The notes beneath the pieces are model-generated. The model searched no databases. It was not told the DNA's origin and worked only from the letters and a program-made list of their open reading frames with translations. The translations under genes were made by a program, and so were the position numbers. From Alteromonadaceae bacterium XY-R5 (GTDB lineage Bacteria; Pseudomonadota; Gammaproteobacteria; Enterobacterales; Alteromonadaceae), in the NCBI GenBank assembly GCA_001660395.1, contig LXWE01000006.1, positions 124,001 through 188,000 of the forward strand: a stretch of DNA of 64,000 bases. Direction: 5' to 3'. Positions 19,678 through 27,356 of this stretch are shown in pieces (positions within the stretch are counted from its first letter, which is position 1; each line of letters begins with the position of its first letter).

Positions 19678-20217
19678 TTAAAGTTGTGTGCGATACCTTG
19701 CCCAATCAAATGCCTGACCAGGATCGGTTTTTCTTCCAGGGGCAATATCATTATGCCCAACTATGTTTCCAAGCCCTATCGCTGGATACTGCTGTTGTAG
19801 TTGTTGAGTGACATCGATGAGTGCGCGGTACTGCTGATCGGTAAATGGCATTTGATCGGTTCCTTCCAATTCGATACCAATAGAAAAATCATTACATTTA
19901 CTCCGCCCCTGGAAGCAGGAAACGCCCGCATGCCACGCTCGTTTATCAAAGGGAACGTACTGGATGATTGCTCCATCCCGCCTAATTAAACAGTGGGCAG
20001 AAACCCGCACATGCGCAATATGCTCAAAATACGGATGAGCGTCCGGGTCTAACGTTCCAATAAATAACTGCGAAATATAAGGCCCACCAAATTTGCCCGG
20101 CGGTAAAGAAATATTGTGGATAACCAGCAGATTAATCTGTTTCTGGTCGATCTCTCGCTCATCCCAGTGGGTTGTTGGCATTTTTGTGGCTTGTTGGAGC
20201 CATCCGTTTTCAATCAA
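19678..20217 (-). CDS. ampD: 1,6-anhydro-N-acetylmuramyl-L-alanine amidase AmpD
   Basis: Cytoplasmic zinc amidase of peptidoglycan recycling; it removes the peptide from anhydro-muropeptides and so keeps AmpC inducer levels low. The Amidase_2 fold is recognisable. Zinc ligands are His in LVIHNISLP, His in GHNDIAPGRKTDPG and the Asp of the same motif. The segments FDKRAWHAGVS and IGIELEGTD are typical. At 179 residues it matches the family (E. coli 183). It is divergent from the retropepsin-like gene by a short intergenic region and precedes ampE. Confidence 0.95.
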   Translation of the reverse strand: MIENGWLQQATKMPTTHWDEREIDQKQINLLVIHNISLPPGKFGGPYISQLFIGTLDPDAHPYFEHIAHVRVSAHCLIRRDGAIIQYVPFDKRAWHAGVSCFQGRSKCNDFSIGIELEGTDQMPFTDQQYRALIDVTQQLQQQYPAIGLGNIVGHNDIAPGRKTDPGQAFDWARYRTQL

Positions 20218-20292
20218 CCGCGTTAACCTATTATATTTGCTGGTAATTGACGTTATTATTAAAGCTGGAGATTAAAAAGTCGAGTGCAGGAC

Positions 20293-20829
20293 ATGACCCC
20301 ATCAGAACCTCAGGTAACGAGTTCGTCAGGCGCAAAATGGATGTTACTTCTGGCATGGGCTTCCGCTATGTTGTTACTGGTAGTCGTATTCGATGATTTA
20401 CTGGACAAGCAGATTAACCCCAATGCAGAACCTGAATCCCGCTTTCAGAACGGTAAAACCGAAGTCATTCTGAATCAAAACCGCTACGGTCATTATGTGG
20501 TGGATGGTTTAATTAACGGCAAGTCCGTCACGTTTATGCTGGATACCGGAGCCACTCAAGTTTCCATTCCCAGACATCTGGCCAAAAAATTAGGTCTGAA
20601 ATTAGGGGCAAAATACTGGGTGAGTACGGCAAATGGTAATATCGAAGTGACACACACACGAATTGACTCGCTGTCAGTGGGAGGAATTCGACTCGAAGAT
20701 GTGACAGCCAACATTAATCCAGGTATGCAAGACGACGAAATATTGTTGGGCATGAGTGCCCTGCGCCAGTTAGACTTTATTCAACAAGGCAATACTTTGC
20801 TATTGCGCCAATCCAACTCAAAAAACTGA
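20293..20829 (+). CDS. Retropepsin-like aspartic protease (clan AA, TIGR02281-type)
   Basis: Small membrane-anchored protein with one N-terminal transmembrane segment (WMLLLAWASAMLLLVVVF) and a retroviral-type aspartic protease domain with the active-site FMLDTGATQVSIP. One active Asp is seen, as expected if it acts as a dimer. A later GMSALRQLDF corresponds to the hydrophobic-hydrophobic-Gly part of such folds. The start is taken as ATG 20293 because GAG lies 8 bases upstream; a GTG at 20284 is an alternative adding three residues. nadC starts 8 bp downstream, so the two are probably co-transcribed. Substrate unknown. Confidence 0.85.
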   Translation: MTPSEPQVTSSSGAKWMLLLAWASAMLLLVVVFDDLLDKQINPNAEPESRFQNGKTEVILNQNRYGHYVVDGLINGKSVTFMLDTGATQVSIPRHLAKKLGLKLGAKYWVSTANGNIEVTHTRIDSLSVGGIRLEDVTANINPGMQDDEILLGMSALRQLDFIQQGNTLLLRQSNSKN

Positions 20830-20837
20830 AGTACCCT

Positions 20838-21719
20838 ATGTTAGACAAGCAAATTATCACCGCGAATGTGACGGCTGCATTGGCGGAAGATCTGGGCAGC
20901 AACGACGCCCTCGCCAATTATTCAACCACACAAAACAGTGCAGATATTACTGCGAATTTAATTCCAGCCAGTGAACACGTCATCGCGCGCCTTATTACGC
21001 GAGAAGATTGTGTACTGGCAGGCAGCGCCTGGGCAGTAGAGACTTTTGCTCAGTTAGATCCTAATGTGACCATAACCTGGTTTGCACAGGATGGTGATAA
21101 AGTCAGTGCTGATAGTCCAATTTGCGAAATCAGCGGCAGCGCCAGAGCCATCTTGACCGGCGAACGCACTGCGATGAATTTTCTGCAAACCTTATCTTCA
21201 ACGGCTACTCTCGTGGCCGAATGTGTTGCTGAGCTGGCTGGCTCTAACACCAAACTACTTGATACACGTAAAACATTACCCGGCCTGCGTATGGCACAAA
21301 AGTACGCTGTCACCTGTGGCGGAGGTGTCAACCATCGAATTGGACTATTTGATGCCTTCCTGATCAAAGAAAATCATATTATGGCGTGTGGCTCTATCAA
21401 TGCAGCAGTCACCCAGGCAAAACACCTAGCTCCAGGCAAGCCCGTTGAAGTGGAAGTTGAAAATATTGACGAGCTCAATCAAGCCCTCGACGCAGGCGCT
21501 GATATCATCATGTTAGACAATTTCAGCCTGGAGGATATTCGTAAAGCGGTATCCCTGAATCAGGGCAGAAGCAAACTCGAGGTATCAGGAAATATCACTA
21601 AAGCCCGTTTACGCGAGCTCGCAGATACTCAGGTAGATTTTATATCCTCAGGTGCATTAACCAAGCACATCCAAGCAATAGACCTGTCTCTACGGGTGAT
21701 TGAGCGACGCGTTAACTAA
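20838..21719 (+). CDS. nadC: Nicotinate-nucleotide pyrophosphorylase (quinolinate phosphoribosyltransferase)
   Basis: Converts quinolinate and PRPP to nicotinate mononucleotide in de novo NAD synthesis. Conserved segments are all present: GERTAMNFLQTLS, DTRKTLPGLRMAQKYAV, GGGVNHRIGLFDAFLIKENH, VEVEVENIDEL, DIIMLDNFS and EVSGNIT. At 293 residues it is the normal length. It is the second gene after the retropepsin-like protease. The stop codon lies inside an inverted repeat that may terminate transcription. Confidence 0.97.
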   Translation: MLDKQIITANVTAALAEDLGSNDALANYSTTQNSADITANLIPASEHVIARLITREDCVLAGSAWAVETFAQLDPNVTITWFAQDGDKVSADSPICEISGSARAILTGERTAMNFLQTLSSTATLVAECVAELAGSNTKLLDTRKTLPGLRMAQKYAVTCGGGVNHRIGLFDAFLIKENHIMACGSINAAVTQAKHLAPGKPVEVEVENIDELNQALDAGADIIMLDNFSLEDIRKAVSLNQGRSKLEVSGNITKARLRELADTQVDFISSGALTKHIQAIDLSLRVIERRVN

Positions 21720-21725
21720 CGCGTC
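21706..21725 (+). terminator. Possible hairpin terminator at the nadC stop codon
   Basis: GACGCGTTA / TAACGCGTC, a 9-bp stem that includes the nadC stop codon, is followed only by a short AGTTTTG tail. It is weaker than the other terminators here. Confidence 0.45.
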
Positions 21726-21901
21726 TGCTCAGTTTTGAAACAGAGACTCAGGTATTCTCCTGCATACTTGTCGCCAGACCATCTCCATCTATACTGAACA
21801 GGAATCAAATAAACGCCATACGACAGTGCCCCCTGGAACATGGCCTTAAGTCAACTAAACAGTAACTAGTTGCGTTGAACAAACGCTTGGAGATGAGAAC
21901 C

Positions 21902-22309
21902 ATGAAAATGACACAAACCAACCAAAAAGGTTTTACCCTGATTGAACTGATGATCGTTGTAGCCATTATCGGTATTCTGGCAGCCATTGCGCTTCCAGCG
22001 TATCAGGGTTACACGCAGAAAGCTAAATTTACTGAAGTAACTAACGCAACTGCATCTGCTAAGTCTGCTGTTGAAGTATGTGCTCAGGTAAACAACGCTC
22101 TGACTAACTGTAACGGTAATTCAAACGGTATTCCTGCTGACATCACTGCGGGTGCTGGTGTTGTAGGTCTGTCTACTACTGCTGGTGTTATCGTTGCTAC
22201 TGCAGCAACTGATGCTGACATTGCAGGCAAAACTTACACTCTGACTCCTACCCTGGCTAGCGGCAAAGTAACCTGGAAAGCTACTTGTAGCGATACTACT
22301 CTGTGCTAA
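21902..22309 (+). CDS. pilA: Type IV major pilin
   Basis: Type IV pilin precursor. The short class III leader [10 protein letters not shown] is cut by PilD before Phe; [20 protein letters not shown] forms the hydrophobic helix with the conserved Glu5. The mature head is rich in Ala, Thr and Val. It has four cysteines, two near residues 61-70 and two in the last seven residues (C-SDTTL-C), the second pair giving a small C-terminal disulfide loop. ATG 21902 is chosen because GGAG lies 9 bases upstream and it gives the normal leader; a longer frame opens at 21875. A strong terminator follows, so pilA is its own unit, as is usual for the abundant pilin. pilC comes next; pilB is missing. Confidence 0.95.
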   Translation: MKMTQTNQKGFTLIELMIVVAIIGILAAIALPAYQGYTQKAKFTEVTNATASAKSAVEVCAQVNNALTNCNGNSNGIPADITAGAGVVGLSTTAGVIVATAATDADIAGKTYTLTPTLASGKVTWKATCSDTTLC

Positions 22310-22328
22310 TCCAATTGGCATAATGAGA

Positions 22329-22358
22329 AAAAAAGCCCAGTGTTTACTGGGCTTTTTT
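22329..22358 (+). terminator. Terminator after pilA
   Basis: AAAAAAGCCCAGT / ACTGGGCTTTTTT with a 4-base loop; 13-bp stem with a T6 tail. It separates the abundant pilin transcript from pilC. Confidence 0.92.
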
Positions 22359-22398
22359 GTCTGTAAACTCGGTAATCTAAAACTAGAAGGAAAACCCA

Positions 22399-23610
22399 AT
22401 GGCGAAGACACCCGATATCTTTGTCTGGAATGGTACCAACCGCAAAGGTCAGTCTGTAAAAGGTGAAATCACTGCCAATTCCTTGTCTGAAGCAAAAAAT
22501 CTACTTCGCCGTCAGGGAATATCTGCCACCAAAGTGAAAAAATTCACCAAACCGTTATTTGGTAAAGGCCGAGAAAAAATTACCGCACAGGATATTTGTA
22601 CCATTTCCCGTCAAATAGCCACCATGCTAAGCGCTGGGGTTACTCTGATCCAAACACTTGACATGATCGCCCAGGGTCACAACAAAGCATCTATGCGAAA
22701 AATGCTGATTGAAGTCGCAGATGAAGTCAAGGCAGGTAATCCGCTTTCCTATGCATTGCGTAAACACCCGGATCACTTTGAAGATCTTTATTGTGACTTA
22801 GTCGAAACCGGCGAACAATCAGGTGCGCTGGAAACCATATACGATCGAATTGCCACCTACAAAGAAAAAGCTGAAGCCCTAAAATCAAAAATTAAAAAGG
22901 CGATGTTCTACCCAATTGCGGTTGTAGTAGTTGCTTTCATTGTTACCATTATTTTGCTGGTGTTCGTTGTTCCTCAATTTGAGGAAATATTTAGCAGTTT
23001 CGGTGCAGAGCTGCCGGCTTTTACTCAGTTAGTACTGGGCATCTCTCGTTTCGTTCAGGACTACGGAATATTTCTGGCAGCAGGTTTAGGTGGCGCAGGC
23101 TATATGTTTATGCGCGCCCACAAAAAATCCCCTAAAGTACGAGATAGCGTTGACGCAAAAATATTAAAAGCCCCCATTGTGGGCGAAATATTGAAAAAGG
23201 CCTCTATCGCACGCTTTACCCGTACCCTATCAACAACTTTTGCCGCTGGGGTTCCCCTTATCGGCGCCCTAGAATCTGCAGCGGGCGCGTCAGGAAATGC
23301 GGTATTTAGAGACGCCATTCTATTCATTCGTAAAGAAGTGGCCGGCGGTATGCCGATGAACGTTGCCATGCGTGCCACCAATGTATTCCCAGACATGGTA
23401 GTGCAAATGATTGCTATCGGAGAAGAATCAGGTTCAGTGGATGAAATGCTCGGCAAAATAGCAACTATCTATGAAGCTGAGGTCGACGACATGGTCGATG
23501 GATTAACGAGCTTACTCGAGCCATTAATCATGGCGGTATTAGGCGTCGTCATTGGTGGTTTAATAATCGCCATGTACTTACCTATATTCCAGATGGGTAA
23601 TGTTGTCTAA
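22399..23610 (+). CDS. pilC: Type IV pilus inner-membrane platform protein PilC
   Basis: Platform protein on which the PilB and PilT motors act during pilus assembly. Two GspF/T2SSF domains are seen, one beginning with FTRQ-like DICTISRQIATMLSAG (about residues 70-195) and one with RFTRTLSTTFAAGVPL (about 270-395). Membrane segments follow FYPIAVVVVAFIVTIILLVFVVP and near the C-terminus IMAVLGVVIGGLIIAMYLPIF. At 403 residues it has standard length. An AGAAGGA ribosome site precedes the ATG. It starts 40 bp after the pilA terminator with no pilB between. Confidence 0.96.
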   Translation: MAKTPDIFVWNGTNRKGQSVKGEITANSLSEAKNLLRRQGISATKVKKFTKPLFGKGREKITAQDICTISRQIATMLSAGVTLIQTLDMIAQGHNKASMRKMLIEVADEVKAGNPLSYALRKHPDHFEDLYCDLVETGEQSGALETIYDRIATYKEKAEALKSKIKKAMFYPIAVVVVAFIVTIILLVFVVPQFEEIFSSFGAELPAFTQLVLGISRFVQDYGIFLAAGLGGAGYMFMRAHKKSPKVRDSVDAKILKAPIVGEILKKASIARFTRTLSTTFAAGVPLIGALESAAGASGNAVFRDAILFIRKEVAGGMPMNVAMRATNVFPDMVVQMIAIGEESGSVDEMLGKIATIYEAEVDDMVDGLTSLLEPLIMAVLGVVIGGLIIAMYLPIFQMGNVV

Positions 23611-23693
23611 TCTATTCATCCTAAAGTCTTTTTTGCGCCATTAGCCAAACTCTGGCAGGCTATTGGCGCCCTAGCTAAAGAACATCATTGCTC

Positions 23694-24569
23694 ATGCACG
23701 CACTAATACAATTGATCGAACAATCGCCCATGGCGCTTTTTGCCCTGACCTTCATTGTCAGCCTAATGGTAGGTAGCTTCTTAAATGTCGTTATTTACCG
23801 ACTTCCCATTATGATGGAACGTCAGTGGAAACGGGATTACCAAAGTTATTTCAATGCCGAAGAATCCACAGGAGTCGAAAGCAAGTTCAACCTTATCAAG
23901 CCAGATTCGACCTGCCCTAAATGTCAGCATAAAATTCGCGCCTGGGAGAATATTCCTGTCATAAGCTGGCTAGTCCTAGGCGGTAAATGCAGTCAGTGCA
24001 AGAATCCGATATCAATTCGATACCCGTTGGTTGAGTTGCTGACAGCCGTCATGTCAACCTGGGCGGCGATCCATTTTGGCTTTGGCGGTGCGCTCATTTT
24101 TGCCGTTATTGCCACCTGGTTACTGGTTGCAATGACATTTATTGACTTAGATAAAATGCTGCTTCCAGATCAATTGACGTTAATGTTGCTTTGGTTAGGG
24201 TTGTTGATCAGCCCCTGGTCTGTATTCGTCTCGCCTAAAGATGCCATTATTGGAGCCGCTGCGGGTTATCTGTCGTTATGGTCTGTATATTGGGCTTTTA
24301 AGCTGCTGACGGGTAAAGAAGGTATGGGTTACGGCGATTTCAAATTGTTAGCCGCCCTTGGAGCCTGGTGTGGGTGGCAACACCTGGCTATCATCGTCAT
24401 TTTATCATCCTTTGTTGGTGCAATTGTCGGCATAGTGCTAATGATGAAACAGAACAAAGGCACTAATCTTGCAATTCCCTTCGGACCTTATCTGGCCATA
24501 GCAGGCTGGCTAACGCTGCTCTATGGTGACAAAATTGCAAAAAGTTACTGGCAGATGGTGATGGCATGA
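23694..24569 (+). CDS. pilD: Prepilin peptidase / N-methyltransferase PilD
   Basis: Inner-membrane aspartic peptidase that cleaves and N-methylates type IV pilins and type II secretion pseudopilins. The N-terminal cytoplasmic zinc module CPKCQ...CSQC is intact. The two catalytic Asp sites are in FIDLDKMLLPD and in the GxGD motif GMGYGDFKLLAALGAW. Several transmembrane helices are present. Start taken as ATG 23694; a TTG at 23688 adds two residues. The ribosome site is weak for both. The stop overlaps the coaE start by 4 bp (ATGA), so the two are translationally coupled. Confidence 0.95.
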   Translation: MHALIQLIEQSPMALFALTFIVSLMVGSFLNVVIYRLPIMMERQWKRDYQSYFNAEESTGVESKFNLIKPDSTCPKCQHKIRAWENIPVISWLVLGGKCSQCKNPISIRYPLVELLTAVMSTWAAIHFGFGGALIFAVIATWLLVAMTFIDLDKMLLPDQLTLMLLWLGLLISPWSVFVSPKDAIIGAAAGYLSLWSVYWAFKLLTGKEGMGYGDFKLLAALGAWCGWQHLAIIVILSSFVGAIVGIVLMMKQNKGTNLAIPFGPYLAIAGWLTLLYGDKIAKSYWQMVMA

Positions 24570-25168
24570 GCAAACTCATAGTCGGACTTACCGGCGGTAT
24601 CGGCAGTGGTAAAACGGCAGTATCAGACCTCTTCGCCGAATTAGGCATTGATATTATTGATGCTGATCTTATTGCCAGAGAGGTCGTCGAGCCTGGTCAG
24701 CCTGCCCTATCGAAAATCCAGTTAAAATTTGGCAATGACATTTTGCTTGAAAATGGGAGCCTTAATCGAACTGCATTGCGGGAAAAAGTTTTTCAGGATG
24801 AATCAGCAAAACGATGGCTAAATAGTTTATTGCACCCACTTATTCGGGAAACCATGCGCTTGAGATGTGAGCAGGCAAAGTCTGATTATTGTATCTTAGC
24901 GGTTCCCCTGCTCATCGAAAATGGCTTAACGACTATGGTTAACCGTGTTTTAGTAGTAGATGTTAATGAAGAACTACAACTAGCCAGAGCCAGCTCAAGA
25001 GATGGTGTTGATCGAAAAAACATTCAGGCAATCATGCAATCTCAAGCTAGCAGACAACAACGACTGGCAAAAGCTGATGATATCATTGACAATAATAGAG
25101 ACAAATCAGCTTTGATCGAACAAGTTAACCAACTCCATCATACCTATCTGGAGCTTGCTTCCCGCTGA
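24566..25168 (+). CDS. coaE: Dephospho-CoA kinase
   Basis: Last step of coenzyme A synthesis: phosphorylates the 3'-OH of dephospho-CoA with ATP. The P-loop GLTGGIGSGKTAVSDLFAELG is at the N-terminus, followed by IIDADLIAREVVEPG and the HPLIRETM and VPLLIENG segments typical of CoaE. At 200 residues it is normal. It overlaps pilD by 4 bp, the usual pilD-coaE arrangement in gammaproteobacteria. Confidence 0.96.
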   Translation: MSKLIVGLTGGIGSGKTAVSDLFAELGIDIIDADLIAREVVEPGQPALSKIQLKFGNDILLENGSLNRTALREKVFQDESAKRWLNSLLHPLIRETMRLRCEQAKSDYCILAVPLLIENGLTTMVNRVLVVDVNEELQLARASSRDGVDRKNIQAIMQSQASRQQRLAKADDIIDNNRDKSALIEQVNQLHHTYLELASR

Positions 25169-25221
25169 GGCCTATTACTGATAGCCCTCTTCGCGGTCGC
25201 AAGAATGTTAAGGGAGCTATA

Positions 25222-25974
25222 ATGACAGACGCGCTTTACGAATTTCCTCTCAATGAAAAGGTCAGGACTTATCTGCGTCTGGAGTCCCTTTTCAAGCAAT
25301 TATTTTACGCCAAAGAAGCTCAGAATGACTGGCAGTATATGCAGTTTTTCGAAGCTCTGTTTACGCTTATCGACTTGTTAGATCGCCTCGACATACGTAA
25401 TGACATGCTTAAAGACATCGAGTTACACGAGAAAAATTTAGTTTATTGGTCACAACACCCTCAAATTGATAACGAGGCATTGCAAGCTACCTTGCAACAA
25501 ATTCTACGTTTACGCGAGCAACTCAAAAGCGTAAAGCGTGTGGCCAGTAACTTAAAAGATGACCGTTTTCTGGGTTCAATCCGTCAACGGTTTGCCATCC
25601 CGGGCGGCACATCCCCCTGCGACCTGCCTAATTTGCACTATTGGCTTAAGCAGCCAGACGCGCTTAAAAAACAAGACATTAAAATATGGTTGCAAGAATT
25701 AACCATTATCAACGATGCAATTTGCATTACTCTCTCATTTTTGCGCGAGAGAGGACGCTTCACTTCCATCACCGCAGAAAATGGGTTTTACCAGGGTATC
25801 GCGGATGATAAAAATGAACTTATCCGTATTTTAAGCCCAGCAAACTGCGGCTATTTTCCAACCTTGAGCGGCAATAAATATCGCTATGCAATCCGCTTCA
25901 CGTTGTTCCAACCAGATTTGAAAGGCAGTATCAATGTGGAAGAAAGTGTCAGCTTCCGTATGGCGTGCTGCTAA
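25222..25974 (+). CDS. zapD: Cell division protein ZapD
   Basis: Cytoplasmic FtsZ-binding protein that bundles FtsZ filaments (formerly YacF). Recognised from the N-terminal YEFPLNEKVRTYLRLESLF and the later SIRQRFAIPGGTSPCDLPNLHYWL segment. 250 residues against 247 in E. coli. An AAGGGAG ribosome site precedes the ATG. It lies between coaE and yacG, as in E. coli. Confidence 0.95.
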   Translation: MTDALYEFPLNEKVRTYLRLESLFKQLFYAKEAQNDWQYMQFFEALFTLIDLLDRLDIRNDMLKDIELHEKNLVYWSQHPQIDNEALQATLQQILRLREQLKSVKRVASNLKDDRFLGSIRQRFAIPGGTSPCDLPNLHYWLKQPDALKKQDIKIWLQELTIINDAICITLSFLRERGRFTSITAENGFYQGIADDKNELIRILSPANCGYFPTLSGNKYRYAIRFTLFQPDLKGSINVEESVSFRMACC

Positions 25975-26042
25975 GTATCTGCAACCACGGCTCCAGAAGA
26001 ACTGTTATAATTCAGCCATAACGATGCTATTACGAGATGTTT

Positions 26043-26276
26043 ATGAAAGTTAACTGCCCAACCTGCCAGTCTGAAGTCGAATGGAGTGCTGAGAGTCCGT
26101 TCCGCCCTTTTTGTAGCAAGCGCTGTCAGTTGATTGATTTAGGAGAATGGGCGGCGGAAGAAAAACGTATCCCCGCACAAGCCACTCAGGAAGAACTGGA
26201 ACGCGCATTACCCGACATTGAAGAGATTGAGGCCATGTTGGCTCAACAGGGCGACAGTTTCTTTCGGGATCATTAA
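26043..26276 (+). CDS. yacG: DNA gyrase inhibitor / zinc-binding protein YacG
   Basis: Small zinc protein; E. coli YacG binds GyrB and inhibits gyrase. The zinc site is CPTC at residues 5-8 and CSKRC near residue 28, followed by [18 protein letters not shown] 26043 is preferred because GAG lies 6 bases upstream; an in-frame ATG at 26037 would add two residues. The C-terminal tail is acidic. It is the last gene of the pilC-yacG plus-strand run, convergent with mutT. Confidence 0.93.
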   Translation: MKVNCPTCQSEVEWSAESPFRPFCSKRCQLIDLGEWAAEEKRIPAQATQEELERALPDIEEIEAMLAQQGDSFFRDH

Positions 26277-26287
26277 GTCACGGAATA

Positions 26288-26680
26288 TTATCCCAGGTAG
26301 TCTTTTACTGCCTGGATAATCGGTTGATTAGCATCGGGAAACTCCAAATTAGTTAATTCCTCGATGCTTGCCCACATTGAGATTTGTCCTTCCTGGTTCT
26401 CAGGTTCCCCTTCAAATTCATCGACAATCCGCACATCAAGACATACCTGCTTATCTGTATAATCATGCTCTATGTGAATAAGCGGGATGTCATGCACAAC
26501 CTGTATTCCGATTTCTTCATCTAGTTCTCTGGCTAAAGCCTGAGAAAATGACTCTCCCAACTCACGTTTACCGCCTGGGAATTCCCATTTTCCGCCTTGA
26601 TGCAAATGATCGGCACGTTTGCTGATAAAGATATTTTTGCCACGTAAAATAACGCCAACGGCAACTTCTATGCGCTTCAT
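26288..26680 (-). CDS. mutT: 8-oxo-dGTP diphosphatase MutT
   Basis: Nudix hydrolase that removes 8-oxo-dGTP from the nucleotide pool. The Nudix box is complete: G-x5-E-x7-RELDEE-x-GI, starting at GGKRELGE. The N-terminal strand VAVGVILRGKNIFISKR and KWEFPGGK are MutT-like. ATG 26680 is chosen because GGAG lies 5 bases before it; a GTG at 26686 would add two residues. 130 residues against 129 in E. coli. In E. coli mutT also lies just after secA. Confidence 0.94.
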   Translation of the reverse strand: MKRIEVAVGVILRGKNIFISKRADHLHQGGKWEFPGGKRELGESFSQALARELDEEIGIQVVHDIPLIHIEHDYTDKQVCLDVRIVDEFEGEPENQEGQISMWASIEELTNLEFPDANQPIIQAVKDYLG

Positions 26681-26723
26681 GTTCACTCCGATGAAGGTGA
26701 TATAATTGGTAAATAGACTAGGA

Positions 26724-27317
26724 CTAGGGGGTTATCCAGGCAGAAGGCACACCCATAGACAATAACTGAGAGCGATTCAATTCAATTACTCTCACCTTTA
26801 ATGACACCGGTAGTAATGGCTCATCATCCTCATTGGTGGGTAACTTAGCAATTGTTTCAACAACGTCCATTCCCTTAATAACGTGGCCGTAGATCATATA
26901 ATTACCGTCTAATCTCGCCAATCCATCCGGGTTTTGGACAATATAAAATTGGCAGGCTGCCGACAATTTATCCGGGTTATCATCTCGTCCTGCTCCAAAA
27001 GCAGCATAAATATGCTGATGTCCAGCATTAAATTCTGGCGCTAACAGGTGTGGTGAATCGGCAAACCCTTCAGGAGTATCAGGGCATCCCCCCTGGATCA
27101 CAAATCCGTTGATTACCCGATTAAAGGTATAACTATCCCAGTAATGTTCCTGCGCCAGTTGCAGAAACGCCTGCTTGTGATTCGGAGTATCTGAATATAG
27201 CCAAACCAGTATTTCTCCCTGAGGAGTCGTGATTTGACCGACTGAATAAACGATGGGTGCAGACTGACAAGCCTGCAATAATAATGCAACAACCAGAGCT
27301 AAAAAATAGCGTTTCAT
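26724..27317 (-). CDS. Cyclophilin-type peptidyl-prolyl isomerase, predicted lipoprotein
   Basis: Proline isomerase domain of the cyclophilin fold on a lipoprotein anchor (lipobox LQAC). Cyclophilin landmarks: FNRVINGFVIQGG with the catalytic Arg, AFGAGRDDNPDKLSAACQFYIVQN and YGHVIKGMDVVETIA. Most bacterial PpiA/PpiB proteins are soluble, so the anchor is notable. It is probably a periplasmic folding factor at a membrane. It lies 39 bp after secA on the same strand and may be read from the secA transcript. Confidence 0.88.
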   Translation of the reverse strand: MKRYFLALVVALLLQACQSAPIVYSVGQITTPQGEILVWLYSDTPNHKQAFLQLAQEHYWDSYTFNRVINGFVIQGGCPDTPEGFADSPHLLAPEFNAGHQHIYAAFGAGRDDNPDKLSAACQFYIVQNPDGLARLDGNYMIYGHVIKGMDVVETIAKLPTNEDDEPLLPVSLKVRVIELNRSQLLSMGVPSAWITP

Positions 27318-27356
27318 CCAGCCCTCAACTCTGGTTGCGCATGGCTCACGGATAAA

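Noticed and set aside
21720-21901. Sigma-54 promoter for pilA
   Set aside because: No TGGCAC-N5-TTGCA match with correct GG/GC spacing was found by eye in this gap.
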